The notes beneath the pieces are model-generated. The model was not told where the DNA came from. It did no database searches and worked only from the letters and a program-made list of their open reading frames with translations. From NCBI RefSeq assembly GCF_900188025.1, contig NZ_FZNO01000009.1, positions 62,001-126,000 of the forward strand: DNA of 64,000 nt, given 5' to 3'. Origin of the DNA: Blastococcus mobilis (GTDB taxonomy: Bacteria > Actinomycetota > Actinomycetes > Mycobacteriales > Geodermatophilaceae). Shown piece by piece: positions 39,660 to 48,135 of this stretch. Numbering within the stretch: the stretch's first letter is position 1; each line of letters begins with the position of its first letter. The position numbers and the translations under genes were made by a program.

Positions 39660-40063
39660 CCGTCGAGGTGGGCACCGAGCTGCCCGAACTCGTCGTCCGG
39701 GTGACCCGCGCCGACCTCGTCCGTTACGCGGGCGCCTCCGGTGACTTCAACCCGATCCACTGGAACGACCGCGTGGCCACCGAGGTGGGCTTGCCCGGGG
39801 TCATCGCACACGGGATGTTCACCATGGGCATCGCCGCCCGCGCCGTCACCCGTTGGACGGGCGATCCGGCAGCCCTCGCCGAGTACCACGTCCGCTTCGG
39901 CCGGCCGGTCGTCGTCCCCGACGACGAGCGGGGTGCGGAGGTGACCGTGCGCGGGAAGGTGGGGGCGCTGCTGGACGACGGCCGGGCCCGCGTCGACCTG
40001 ACCGTCACCAGCGAGGGCGAGAAGGTGCTCTCACTGGCCCGCGCGATCGTCCGCCTGGCGTGA
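39656..40063 (+). CDS. hadB: (3R)-hydroxyacyl-ACP dehydratase subunit HadB-like (MaoC)
   Basis: This MaoC-like hot-dog protein of 135 residues has the catalytic hydratase-2 motif in YAGASGDFNPIHWND (Asp and His) and GVIAHGMFTMG. It would dehydrate 3-hydroxyacyl chains as a heterodimer with HadA. hadC, found next in mycobacteria, is absent. It is followed by an overlapping peptidase gene. Confidence 0.9.
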   Translation: MTVEVGTELPELVVRVTRADLVRYAGASGDFNPIHWNDRVATEVGLPGVIAHGMFTMGIAARAVTRWTGDPAALAEYHVRFGRPVVVPDDERGAEVTVRGKVGALLDDGRARVDLTVTSEGEKVLSLARAIVRLA

Positions 40064-41478
40064 GCGCTCGGCGGACGGCCGTACTGGCCGCTGCCGGGGT
40101 GCTGGCCCTGTCCGGCTGCACCTCCTTCGCCGACACGGTAACCGCGCGGGACGCCGGTCCCACCGCGGCCGATGAGGAGGGCTGCCCCGCCGAGCGGGCG
40201 GAGCCGGACCCCGAGCGCCCGGAGATCTCCCTGGACTTCCGGCTCGCGGACGACCGGCGCAGCGTGACCGGCACCGAGACCGTCGTCTTCACCCCGGATC
40301 TCGACGTCGGGGAACTGGTGTTCCGGCTCATCCCGAACAGCCCTGACTCGGCGCCGGCCGGCAACCGTCTGGTCATCGACCGCGTCGGCGGGAAGGACGT
40401 CGCCGGCGGGCGCTACGAGGCCGCGGGCGCGACCGGTCCCGGCGGGCTGTACGTGGTCGACCTCGAGGACGAGCTGGCGGCCGGGGAGTCCACCGAGGTG
40501 GAGCTGGACTTCTCGCTGACGCTGGGCACGGGCGGCTTCGACCGCTTCGGCGTCGACGGCGGGGTCTCCTGGTGGGCCAGCGGCGCGCCGCTGCTCGCCT
40601 GGGAGCCGGGCGTCGGCTGGGCGGAGGACCCCTTCGTCGACCTCGGCGGGGAGACCGCGGCCAGCCCCGTCGCCGACACCCTGGTCACGATCTCGGCTCC
40701 GGAGGACCTCACCGTCCTGATGACCGGGGTGCAGGCGGAACCCTCCGCCCCCCGGGACGGCCGGCGGACGTGGACGTCGCAGGAGCCGGTCGCCCGGGAC
40801 GTGGCGGTGGCCGCCGGGCCGTTCACCACCACGGAGGCCACGGCACCCGGCGGCACCCGGGTCACGACCGGCGTGCTGCCCGGCGGGGAGGTCCCCGGCG
40901 AGGAGCTGAGCGCCTGGACGGTCGCGGCGATCGCGGATCTCGAGGCGTTCCTCGGCCCGTTCCCGTACGAGACGCTGACCGTGGCGCTGCTGCCCGACTT
41001 CGGCGGCGGCATCGAGTACCCGAGCATGATCTTGCAGGCGACTCCCAGCCGTGCCGTGCTCGTGCACGAGGTGGCCCACCAGTGGTTCTACGGGATGGTC
41101 GGCAACTCGCAGTTCCGGGATCCCTGGCTCGACGAGGCCTTCGCGTCGTGGGCGGAGGCCGTCGTCGATCCCGGGTCGGGACTGGTGAGGGAGGCGGCGC
41201 TGGATCTGCCCGGCCCGGTCGGGGCGGCCATGGACGAGTACGAGAGCTCCGGCCGCTACTTCCGGCTCGTCTACGACAAGGGCGGTGCGGCGTTGCTGGC
41301 CGCGCAGCGGGCCGTCGGTGAGGAGGCGTTCGAGGCGGCGATCCGCTGCTACGTGGACGCGACGGCCTGGAGCATCGCCACGCGGACCGACGTCCACCGT
41401 GCCCTGACCGAGCTGCCCGCGGCCCTCGACGTCCTCGTCGACGCTCAGGCGCTGGACGAGGACGACGCGCCGCGCTGA
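40060..41478 (+). CDS. M1 family metallopeptidase, lipoprotein
   Basis: The protein has 472 residues from GTG 40060, overlapping hadB. The N-terminus ends in lipobox LSGC with the lipid cysteine at residue 20, so it is membrane-anchored on the outer face. The zinc site HEVAH is at 336-340, with the third ligand E359 in WLDEAFASW. GGIEYPSM, about 20 residues earlier, replaces the GxMEN exopeptidase motif, so N-terminal exopeptidase specificity may differ. It is short compared with full-length aminopeptidase N, as in other bacterial M1 lipoproteins. Confidence 0.85.
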   Translation: MSARRTAVLAAAGVLALSGCTSFADTVTARDAGPTAADEEGCPAERAEPDPERPEISLDFRLADDRRSVTGTETVVFTPDLDVGELVFRLIPNSPDSAPAGNRLVIDRVGGKDVAGGRYEAAGATGPGGLYVVDLEDELAAGESTEVELDFSLTLGTGGFDRFGVDGGVSWWASGAPLLAWEPGVGWAEDPFVDLGGETAASPVADTLVTISAPEDLTVLMTGVQAEPSAPRDGRRTWTSQEPVARDVAVAAGPFTTTEATAPGGTRVTTGVLPGGEVPGEELSAWTVAAIADLEAFLGPFPYETLTVALLPDFGGGIEYPSMILQATPSRAVLVHEVAHQWFYGMVGNSQFRDPWLDEAFASWAEAVVDPGSGLVREAALDLPGPVGAAMDEYESSGRYFRLVYDKGGAALLAAQRAVGEEAFEAAIRCYVDATAWSIATRTDVHRALTELPAALDVLVDAQALDEDDAPR

Positions 41479-41489
41479 GGGAGAACCCC

Positions 41490-41585
41490 CGGAAGGACCC
41501 CGTCGCCCTCACCGCTCGCAGGCTCGCGTGAGCCTCCGGACGGGGCCATCGACCTTCGCAGACTCAGGGCGGGGCCCGGGACGGG
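41490..41585 (+). repeat. dispersed hairpin repeats, copy 6 with a degenerate partner
   Basis: GGAAGGACCCC is followed by CTCACCGCTCGCAGGCTCGCGTGAG, where CTCAC pairs with GTGAG, and ends GGACGGGGCC. A second, poorer copy ends GGGCGGGGCCCGGGACGGGGCC. It lies between convergent genes. Confidence 0.6.
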
Positions 41586-41588
41586 GCC

Positions 41589-42827
41589 TCAGCCGGCCGA
41601 CCCGAGCAGCCGCTGCATGCGGGAGACGCCCTCGACGAGGTCGTCGTCCCCGAGGGCGTAGGACATCCGCAGGTAGCCCTGGGTCCCGAACGCCTCGCCG
41701 GGGACGACGGCCACCTCCGCCTCCTCCAGGATCAGCTCGGCCAGCTCGACGCTGGTCGCCGCCGTCCGCCCGGCGATGGGCCGGCCGAGCAGCCCCTTCA
41801 CCGACGGGTAGACGTAGAACGCACCCTGCGGCTCGGGGCAGGCGACGCCGGGGATCTCGCGCAGCATCGAGACGATGGTCTGCCGCCGCCGGTCGAACGC
41901 CTGACGCATGGTCGCGACCGCTGACAGGTCGCCGGTGAGCGCGGCGACCGCGGCGGCCTGCGAGACGTTTGCGACGTTGGACGTGGCGTGCGACTGCAGG
42001 TTCGTCGCGGCCTTCACGACGTCGGTCGGGCCCAGGATCCAGCCGACCCGCCAGCCGGTCATCGCGTAGGTCTTGGCCACCCCGTTGACGACGACGCAGC
42101 GGTCGGCCAGCTCGGGCACCACCACGGGCATCGAGGGGGCGGTCACGCCGCCGTAGGTCAGGTGCTCGTAGATCTCGTCGGTGACCACCCAGATCCCGGC
42201 TTCCAGCGCCCAGCGGCCGATCTCCTCGACCTGCTCGGCCGGGTGGACCGCGCCCGTCGGGTTGGACGGCGAGCAGAACAGCAGGACCTTGGTGCGCGGC
42301 GTGCGGGCAGCCTCCAGCTGGCCCGCCGACACCAGGTAGCCGCTCTGCTCGTCGGCGACCACCGGCACCGGGACCCCGCCGGCGAGGCGGATCGCCTCCG
42401 GATAGGTGGTCCAGTACGGCGCGGGCAGCAGGACCTCGTCGCCGGGGTCGAGCAGCGCGGCGAACGCCTCGTAGACCGCCTGCTTGCCGCCGTTGGTGAC
42501 CAGGACGTTCGCGGCGGTCGCCTGGAGACCGGAGTCGCGCGCCGTCTTGGCGACGATCGCGTCCTTGAGCGCGGGCAGGCCACCGGCGGGGGTGTAGCGG
42601 TGCATCGCCGGCTGCCGGCAGGCGGCCACCGCCGCCTCCACGATGTAGTCGGGGGTGGAGAAGTCCGGCTCGCCGGCGCCGAAGCCGATGACCGGTTTGC
42701 CGGCTGCCTTGAGTGCCTTGGCCTTCGCGTCCACGGCCAGCGTCGCCGACTCGCTGATCGCGGCGATGCGCCGGGAGATGCGGCTCGAGGTGGACGGGGC
42801 GGCGGACTCCGAGGAGACGGCGGTCAT
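41589..42827 (-). CDS. aspC: aspartate aminotransferase (fold type I PLP)
   Basis: This 412-residue class I aminotransferase interconverts aspartate/2-oxoglutarate and oxaloacetate/glutamate. Motifs are [58 protein letters not shown] and the PLP lysine in [16 protein letters not shown]. Related enzymes act on aromatic or prephenate substrates. Alone here, its exact substrate is not certain. Confidence 0.9.
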   Translation of the reverse strand: MTAVSSESAAPSTSSRISRRIAAISESATLAVDAKAKALKAAGKPVIGFGAGEPDFSTPDYIVEAAVAACRQPAMHRYTPAGGLPALKDAIVAKTARDSGLQATAANVLVTNGGKQAVYEAFAALLDPGDEVLLPAPYWTTYPEAIRLAGGVPVPVVADEQSGYLVSAGQLEAARTPRTKVLLFCSPSNPTGAVHPAEQVEEIGRWALEAGIWVVTDEIYEHLTYGGVTAPSMPVVVPELADRCVVVNGVAKTYAMTGWRVGWILGPTDVVKAATNLQSHATSNVANVSQAAAVAALTGDLSAVATMRQAFDRRRQTIVSMLREIPGVACPEPQGAFYVYPSVKGLLGRPIAGRTAATSVELAELILEEAEVAVVPGEAFGTQGYLRMSYALGDDDLVEGVSRMQRLLGSAG

Positions 42828-42839
42828 GGCCCCATCGTG

Positions 42840-43183
42840 TCAAAGAGCGCTCATCGGTGACGAAGTCGGACGTGGGCGACCGCGACGGAGGTCGCGTGGG
42901 TGGTGGGTGAGGACGAAGACGTCGTGGTGGAACGGCGGTTCCTCGCCCCACCAGCCGGTCCAGGTCCGCGTGCCCCAGTCCCCGCGGACGGGCCCGAACA
43001 TGTTGCGGCCCATGACGGTGGCGCCGATGGCCCCGGCCTCCCTCAGGGGCCCGGCGCGAGCTTGCGAGCGCTGGGGGGAGGGAGGTCCTTGCTCAGGCGC
43101 TCGCCACCCGCACCGAGCGGCGCCTGCTCGTTCTGGTCCGGTCCCGCGGCGTAGCCGTCCAGGGAGATCGAGAAGTCGTGCAC
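42840..43183 (-). pseudogene. remnant of a dihydrofolate reductase-like (RibD C-terminal) protein, split by a hairpin repeat
   Basis: The minus strand reads VHDFSISLDGYAAGPDQN, then LGAGGERLSK, in one frame from about 43183. It then enters a hairpin repeat and stops. In another frame after the repeat come EAGAIGATVMGRNMFGPVRG, WTGWWGEEPPFHHDVFVLT and HHPRD, ending at 42840. These pieces are the N-terminus and middle of the YwjB/RibD-type reductase family. About 35 residues are missing at the repeat and the C-terminal third is gone. Confidence 0.8.
43036..43092 (-). repeat. dispersed hairpin repeat, copy 7, inside a pseudogene
   Basis: Read on the minus strand: AAGGACCTCCCTCCCC, then CAGCGCTCGCAAGCTCGCGC, then CGGGCCCCTGAGG. 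It interrupts the reductase reading frame. Confidence 0.65.
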
Positions 43184-43258
43184 GCGGAGTTCGGTGATGC
43201 CGGATCGACCGTCGTGGGCCGCCGGACTCATCGTCGGAGCAGCGTCTCGGTGGGACGT

Positions 43259-43288
43259 TGGCTGTGCGCCCGTCCGGTCCCGTACACT
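43259..43288 (+). promoter_or_regulatory. promoter upstream of tRNA-Trp, secE and nusG
   Basis: TTGGCT (43259-43264), 18 nt, TACACT (43283-43288). Transcription would start near 43295, leaving a leader of about 140 nt. That leader includes GGGGC...GCCCC and one hairpin repeat before the tRNA. Confidence 0.55.
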
Positions 43289-43380
43289 GGCCGTCCTGGG
43301 GCAGCTGACCCCGCCACCGGCGTGCCCCGGAACCTCCCCGAGGCTCCGTGCTGCCGTGGTGAGGCAGGCGGTCCCGGGTG

Positions 43381-43437
43381 GCTCCGTCCCGGGTCCCGCC
43401 CTGAGCTTGCGAAGGGTGGGGAGGACGGGGTCCGTCA
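43381..43437 (-). repeat. dispersed hairpin repeat, copy 8
   Basis: GGGTCCCGCCCTGAGCTTGC then GAAGGGTGGGGAGGACGGGGTCC. It abuts the 5' end of tRNA-Trp. Confidence 0.6.
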
Positions 43438-43513
<76 letters not shown>

Positions 43514-43587
43514 CCGCACGGCAGGTACCGACCGACCACAGGGTCGCTCATCGGAGCGGCCACCACCCACGAGGCGAGCGAGGCGCA

Positions 43588-44106
43588 GTGACCGACGAGA
43601 AGCCGGGACGCGAGGACGACCCTCGCGACGCCGAGCTGACCGACGAGCAGCTCGACCGTGAGGCCCCTGGGGTTGACGACGCCGCCGAGCTCGAGGCGGC
43701 CGAGGACGAGCTCGCCGCCGAGGCCGAGGCCGACGAGGACAAGGTCGTGGCGGCCCCCGCTCGACGTCGGCGAGGCCGGATCACCGCCGACGACGACGAG
43801 GACGACGACGAGTCCGGCCCGACGCGGGCGCGTCGGCCGGCCGCCTCCCGTCCGGCCGGACGGGACGGATCGGGTACCCGGTCCCGGGCCGCTGCCGAGC
43901 GGGCCCGCGCCGGGAGTGGGCAGAAGCGCTCGCTGGCCCGGTTCCTCCGCGAGGTCGTCGCCGAGCTGCGCAAGGTCATCTGGCCCGGCCGGCGCGAGCT
44001 GATCACCTACACCACCGTGGTCATCCTCTTCGTGGCGTTCATCGTCGCGCTGGTGGCCGGCCTGGACCTGCTCTTCGCCCGAGGCGTGATCGCCGTCTTC
44101 GGCTGA
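43588..44106 (+). CDS. secE: preprotein translocase subunit SecE
   Basis: The protein has 172 residues from GTG 43588. The SecE core is at the C-terminus: [20 protein letters not shown], then one TM helix ([20 protein letters not shown]). The first 110 residues are acidic then arginine-rich, a low-complexity extension common in actinobacteria. It stabilises SecY in the Sec channel. The upstream frame is open through the tRNA, but the start after it is the only sensible one. Confidence 0.93.
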   Translation: MTDEKPGREDDPRDAELTDEQLDREAPGVDDAAELEAAEDELAAEAEADEDKVVAAPARRRRGRITADDDEDDDESGPTRARRPAASRPAGRDGSGTRSRAAAERARAGSGQKRSLARFLREVVAELRKVIWPGRRELITYTTVVILFVAFIVALVAGLDLLFARGVIAVFG

Positions 44107-44152
44107 CCTCCGCCCGCGCCTGCACGCCACCCGACAAGGAAGTGACTCACCT

Positions 44153-45037
44153 GTGACCGACCCCCGCGAGCCCTTCGAGACCGACAGCGCCGTCCCGGGC
44201 ACCGACCTGGACGACGCCCGGTTCGACGTGCGCGGCGCCGTCGACGTCGAGACCGGCGCCGGTGAGCCCGGCGCCGCCGAGGGCTCCAGCGACACCGCAG
44301 ATCTCGACACCGACACCGAGGTCTCCGACGTGACGCCGGAGATCGAGGGCGGCGACACCGACAGCCTGGTGACGGACCCGCTGACCGCGCCCGCCGCGAA
44401 CTCGGACCTGCCGGCGGCCGACGAGGACGAGGACCCCGTCGAGGCGATGAAGAAGGCGCTGCGGACGGCTCCCGGCGACTGGTACGTCGTGCACTCCTAC
44501 GCCGGCTACGAGAACAAGGTGAAGACCAACCTCGAGGCGCGGATCCAGTCCCTGGACGTGGAGGACTACATCTATCAGATCGAGGTGCCCACCGAGGAGA
44601 TCACCGAGATCAAGAACGGCAAGCGCGCTCAGGTCAACCGCAAGGTCCTGCCGGGCTACCTGCTGGTCCGCATGGAGCTCAACGACGAGTCGTGGGGTGC
44701 GGTCCGGAACACCCCTGGTGTCACCGGCTTCGTCGGCGCCACCTCCAAGCCCTCGCCCCTGACCATCGACGAGGTCGTGAAGATCCTCGTCCCCGCGACC
44801 ACGCCGCAGGCCGCCCGCGTCACCGGTGGCGAGGCCGCCACGACCACCGCTGCGCCAACCGCCCTGGTCGACTTCGAGGTCGGGGAGTCGGTCACGGTCA
44901 TGGACGGGCCGTTCGCAACCCTCCCCGCCACCATCAACGAGATCAACGCCGAGCAGCAGAAGCTGCAGGTGCTGGTCTCCATCTTCGGCCGCGAGACCCC
45001 CGTCGAGCTGTCGTTCAGCCAGGTCCAGAAGATCTGA
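44153..45037 (+). CDS. nusG: transcription termination/antitermination protein NusG
   Basis: The protein has 294 residues. An acidic extension of about 105 residues precedes the NGN domain ([19 protein letters not shown], then [13 protein letters not shown] and [12 protein letters not shown]). The KOW domain follows ([18 protein letters not shown] ... [16 protein letters not shown]). It binds RNA polymerase and links it to Rho or the ribosome. AAGGAA lies upstream of the GTG. Confidence 0.95.
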   Translation: MTDPREPFETDSAVPGTDLDDARFDVRGAVDVETGAGEPGAAEGSSDTADLDTDTEVSDVTPEIEGGDTDSLVTDPLTAPAANSDLPAADEDEDPVEAMKKALRTAPGDWYVVHSYAGYENKVKTNLEARIQSLDVEDYIYQIEVPTEEITEIKNGKRAQVNRKVLPGYLLVRMELNDESWGAVRNTPGVTGFVGATSKPSPLTIDEVVKILVPATTPQAARVTGGEAATTTAAPTALVDFEVGESVTVMDGPFATLPATINEINAEQQKLQVLVSIFGRETPVELSFSQVQKI

Positions 45038-45040
45038 TCG

Positions 45041-45103
45041 AAGGACCCGGTGCCCCCCAGCCCTCGCTCCGCTCGGGTCGGGCCCCTGCACCGGGGCCGC
45101 TCC
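45041..45103 (+). repeat. dispersed hairpin repeat, copy 9
   Basis: AAGGACC followed by outer arms CCGGTGC / GCACCGG, with CCCTCGCTCCGCTCGGG in the loop. It fills the nusG-rplK gap. Confidence 0.75.
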
Positions 45104-45126
45104 ATCCCGTCACGAAGAAGGAAGAC

Positions 45127-45555
45127 ATGCCCCCCAGGAAGCGGTTGACCGCGGTCATCAAGCTCCAGATCAACGCCGGCGCGGCGACCCCCGCGCCGCC
45201 GGTGGGTCCGGCGCTGGGCCAGCACGGCGTCAACATCATGGAGTTCTGCAAGGCCTACAACGCCGCGACCGAGTCGCAGCGCGGCAACGTGATCCCGGTC
45301 GAGATCTCGGTCTTCGAGGACCGGTCCTTCACGTTCGTCACCAAGACCCCGCCGGCCGCGCGCATGCTGCTCAAGGCCGCCGGAGTCGAGAAGGGCTCGG
45401 GCGAGCCGCACAAGACCAAGGTCGCCACGGTCACCCGCGACCAGGTGCGCGAGATCGCCACCACCAAGATGGCCGACCTCAACGCCAACGACCTCGACCA
45501 GGCCGAGAAGATCATCGCCGGCACCGCCCGGTCGATGGGCATCACGGTCCAGTAA
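45127..45555 (+). CDS. rplK: 50S ribosomal protein L11
   Basis: The protein has 142 residues, full length. It has the N-terminal [22 protein letters not shown] (thiostrepton/RelA-contact region), then [10 protein letters not shown] and the rRNA-binding C-terminal half [14 protein letters not shown]. The ATG follows AAGAAGGAAGAC. It lies between two copies of the hairpin repeat. Confidence 0.98.
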   Translation: MPPRKRLTAVIKLQINAGAATPAPPVGPALGQHGVNIMEFCKAYNAATESQRGNVIPVEISVFEDRSFTFVTKTPPAARMLLKAAGVEKGSGEPHKTKVATVTRDQVREIATTKMADLNANDLDQAEKIIAGTARSMGITVQ

Positions 45556-45558
45556 TAG

Positions 45559-45621
45559 AAGGACCCCGGCGCCCCCAGCCCTCGCTCCGCTAGGGCCGGG
45601 TCCCTGCACCGGGGCCGTTCC
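45559..45621 (+). repeat. dispersed hairpin repeat, copy 10
   Basis: GAAGGACC then CCCCGG / CCGGGG outer arms with CCCTCGCTCCGCTAGGG in the loop. It is nearly identical to copy 9, 500 bp upstream. Confidence 0.75.
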
Positions 45622-45704
45622 ATAGCGTCACCACTCGTGGGAGGGCCACGCCAGGCCCGTTCACCACACGACCGGGGCGCCAAGCCCCCCGGAGAGGAAT
45701 CACC

Positions 45705-46424
45705 ATGGCGAAGCACGGCAAGAAGTACCGCGCGGTGGCCGACAAGGTCGACCGCGAGAACCTGTACAGCCCGCTGCAGGCGGCGAAGCTGGCCAAGGAG
45801 ACGTCGACGACGTCCTACGACGCCACCGTCGAGGTGGCCATGCGCCTGGGCGTCGACCCACGCAAGGCCGACCAGATGGTGCGCGGCACCGTCAACCTGC
45901 CGCACGGCACCGGCAAGACCGCCCGCGTCATCGTGTTCGCGACCGGTGACAAGGCCGCCGAGGCCGAGGCCGCCGGCGCCGACGTCGTGGGCTCCGACGA
46001 CCTGATCGAGCGCATCCAGGGCGGCTTCCTGGACTTCGACGCCGCAATCGCCACCCCGGACCAGATGGCCAAGGTCGGCCGGATCGCCCGCATCCTCGGC
46101 CCCCGTGGCCTGATGCCGAACCCGAAGACCGGCACCGTGACCTCCGACGTCACCAAGGCCGTCAACGACATCAAGGGCGGGAAGATCAACTTCCGCGTCG
46201 ACAAGCAGGCCAACCTGCACCTGGTGATCGGCAAGACGTCGTTCGACGAGGCGAAGCTGGTCGAGAACTACGCCGCTGCGCTCGACGAGGTCCTCCGCGC
46301 CAAGCCGTCGTCGGCCAAGGGTCGGTATCTCAAGAAGGTCACCGTCTCCACGACCATGGGCCCCGGCATCCCCGTCGACCCCAACCGGACGCGCAACATG
46401 CTGGTGGACGAGCCCACCGCCTGA
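45705..46424 (+). CDS. rplA: 50S ribosomal protein L1
   Basis: The protein has 239 residues, with [19 protein letters not shown] at the start, [33 protein letters not shown] and [16 protein letters not shown]. It binds 23S rRNA at the L1 stalk and in many bacteria represses its own operon. GGAGAGG lies upstream of the ATG. Confidence 0.98.
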   Translation: MAKHGKKYRAVADKVDRENLYSPLQAAKLAKETSTTSYDATVEVAMRLGVDPRKADQMVRGTVNLPHGTGKTARVIVFATGDKAAEAEAAGADVVGSDDLIERIQGGFLDFDAAIATPDQMAKVGRIARILGPRGLMPNPKTGTVTSDVTKAVNDIKGGKINFRVDKQANLHLVIGKTSFDEAKLVENYAAALDEVLRAKPSSAKGRYLKKVTVSTTMGPGIPVDPNRTRNMLVDEPTA

Positions 46425-46431
46425 GAAACAC

Positions 46432-46480
46432 TCCCTGCCCCCGCCACTCGCGAGTTCGCGGCGGGGCCCTGCAGGGGGCC
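46432..46480 (+). repeat. dispersed hairpin repeat, copy 11
   Basis: Outer arms CCCTGC / GCAGGG, inner arms CCCCGCC / GGCGGGG, loop ACTCGCGAGTTCGC. Just after rplA. Confidence 0.7.
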
Positions 46481-46487
46481 GGCCGTG

Positions 46488-46518
46488 GGGCCCCGCAGCG
46501 CACGTCGCTGCGGGGCCC
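46488..46518 (+). terminator. strong hairpin after rplA
   Basis: GGGCCCCGCAGCG pairs with CGCTGCGGGGCCC (13 bp) over CACGT. The tail is only TGGTCATT. Probably ends the secE-rplA transcript. Confidence 0.75.
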
Positions 46519-46532
46519 TGGTCATTCCCCGG

Positions 46533-46563
46533 TTGGCGGTCGCGCCCACCGTTCGCGTACTCT
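46533..46563 (+). promoter_or_regulatory. promoter of rplJ-rplL
   Basis: TTGGCG (46533-46538), 19 nt, TACTCT (46558-46563). Transcription would start near 46570, giving the long L10 leader. Confidence 0.5.
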
Positions 46564-46569
46564 TGCTGC

Positions 46570-46784
46570 TGTTCCCCCAAGACCGCTGGTCGTCGCACGT
46601 CCGCGTGCGATCGAAGGTCCCGGAATCCGGGCGACCCGCGCAGGTGGACGGTTCGATCGACGGGCGTCCGCCGCCCGTCCCTCGCCCCGTGCGCGCTGCG
46701 CCGGGGCGTTCCTCGTCTCCGGGGTCATCGATCGCCCGTCGTCGTGCAGCGGCCGGTGGTCGCCCGACAGACGAGAGGAGGCCC
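46570..46784 (+). ncRNA. ribosomal protein L10 leader (rplJ 5' UTR)
   Basis: A structured leader of about 215 nt precedes rplJ, where L10-L12 binding is known to repress translation in many bacteria. It has repeated self-complementary pieces (for example GTCGCACGTCCG with CGTGCGATCG) and ends in GAGAGGAGGCCC before the ATG. Assignment rests on position and structure; the covariance model was not run. Confidence 0.55.
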
Positions 46785-47414
46785 ATGCCCACGCAGGCGA
46801 AGGCCGCGGTGATCGACGAGATCACCGAGCGGTTCCAGAACTCGAGTGCGGCGGTGCTCACCGAGTACCGCGGGCTGACCGTGGCCCAGCTGACCCAGCT
46901 GCGCCGTTCCCTCGGTGAGGGCAGCAGCTACGCCGTCGTCAAGAACACCCTGACGAAGCGGGCAGCGGACTCGGTCGGTTTCTCCGACCTGGCCCCGCTG
47001 CTCAACGGCCCGACCGCGATCGCGTTCATCGACGGCGACCCGGTCAACGCGGCCAAGGCCATCCGTGACTTCGCGCGCGCCAACCCGGCGCTCGTCGTCA
47101 AGGGCGGCGTGGTCGAGGGCCGCACGGTCGACGCCGGCGAGGTCACCCGCCTTGCCGACGTCGAGAGCCGTGAGGTGCTCCTCGCCAAGCTGGCCGGCGC
47201 GATGAAGGGCAACCTGACCAAGGCCGCCGGGCTGTTCCAGGCCCCGCTGTCGCAGGTCGCCCGTCTGGCCGCCGCGCTGCAGGACAAGAAGGCTGCCGAG
47301 GCTCCCGCCCCGGCTGCCGATGCTCCCGCGGCCGCGGCCGACGACAGCACCGCTGCTGCTGACACCACCCCCGAGACCGACACCGTTGCCGCCGACGCGG
47401 CCAGCGGCGACTGA
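46785..47414 (+). CDS. rplJ: 50S ribosomal protein L10
   Basis: The protein has 209 residues. The L10 core is [20 protein letters not shown], then [17 protein letters not shown] and [10 protein letters not shown]. The C-terminal helix holds the L12 dimers. The last 45 residues form an Ala/Asp/Thr tail, longer than usual. The start is set by GAGGAGG. Confidence 0.97.
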   Translation: MPTQAKAAVIDEITERFQNSSAAVLTEYRGLTVAQLTQLRRSLGEGSSYAVVKNTLTKRAADSVGFSDLAPLLNGPTAIAFIDGDPVNAAKAIRDFARANPALVVKGGVVEGRTVDAGEVTRLADVESREVLLAKLAGAMKGNLTKAAGLFQAPLSQVARLAAALQDKKAAEAPAPAADAPAAAADDSTAAADTTPETDTVAADAASGD

Positions 47415-47431
47415 CCCAGAAGGAGACAGAC

Positions 47432-47824
47432 ATGGCCAAGATTTCCAGCTCGGACCTGCTCGACGCGTTCAAGGAGATGACCCTCCTCGAGCTCTCCGAC
47501 TTCGTGAAGCAGTTCGAGGAGACCTTCGACGTCACCGCTGCTGCCCCCGTGGCCGTTGCGGCCGCCCCCGCCGCCGGTGGTGGCGGCGGTGGCGAGGAGG
47601 CCGCTGTCGAGCAGGACGAGTTCGACGTCATCCTCGAGGCTGCCGGTGACAAGAAGATCCAGGTCATCAAGGAGGTGCGCGGTCTGACCTCGCTCGGCCT
47701 CAAGGAGGCCAAGGACCTGGTCGACAACGCGCCGAAGCCGGTCCTGGAGAAGGTCGCCAAGGACGCTGCGGACAAGGCCAAGGCCGCCCTCGAGGGCGCC
47801 GGCGCCACCGTCACCGTCAAGTGA
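47432..47824 (+). CDS. rplL: 50S ribosomal protein L7/L12
   Basis: The protein has 130 residues: an N-terminal dimer domain ([20 protein letters not shown]), an Ala/Gly hinge, and the factor-binding C-terminal domain ([20 protein letters not shown], then [11 protein letters not shown]). AAGGAG upstream. Full length. Confidence 0.98.
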   Translation: MAKISSSDLLDAFKEMTLLELSDFVKQFEETFDVTAAAPVAVAAAPAAGGGGGGEEAAVEQDEFDVILEAAGDKKIQVIKEVRGLTSLGLKEAKDLVDNAPKPVLEKVAKDAADKAKAALEGAGATVTVK

Positions 47825-47829
47825 CGACC

Positions 47830-47850
47830 TCCCCGGCCTGACGCCGGGGA
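47830..47850 (+). terminator. hairpin after rplL, first
   Basis: CCCCGGC pairs with GCCGGGG over CTGAC, extended by T-A. Confidence 0.6.
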
Positions 47851-47865
47851 ACGCACCACCTCGTT

Positions 47866-47902
47866 CACAGGGGCCGATCCGCATGGCGGGTCGGCCCCTG
47901 TG
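47866..47902 (+). terminator. hairpin after rplL, second
   Basis: CACAGGGGCCGA pairs with TCGGCCCCTGTG (12 bp) over a 13-nt loop. Likely the main terminator of rplJL. Confidence 0.75.
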
Positions 47903-47941
47903 GCGTTCCACCGGTCAGGTGAACAGGGCCGACCGCACGAG

Positions 47942-47974
47942 TAGTACCTGGAGGCCCAGGTCACAGCTACTGCG
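47942..47974 (+). promoter_or_regulatory. nested inverted repeat upstream of the Mce operon
   Basis: AGTAG and CTACT flank an inner ACCTGG-AGGC-CCAGGT. A TAACCT (47983-47988) downstream may be the -10 box. A further GTAAC ... GTTAC pair spans about 47982-48010. Could be an operator for the operon or an RNA fold. Confidence 0.45.
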
Positions 47975-48135
47975 TGATCCACGTAACCTCTGCCCGGACC
48001 CGTCGTTACCCATGAGTAGTCAGACGTCGGCGGGTTTCGAGATGCATGGAACGCCACGACACAGCAAACTGCCGTGGCTCCTCGGTGCAGCGGGAGCGGA
48101 AGCCGGCAACGAGGCCGGAGTGGAGGGGACAGGTC

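Noticed and set aside
42840..43437. An intact gene (including hadC) between aspC and tRNA-Trp
   Set aside because: Only the split reductase remnant, hairpin repeats and a promoter were found; no hot-dog dehydratase motif.
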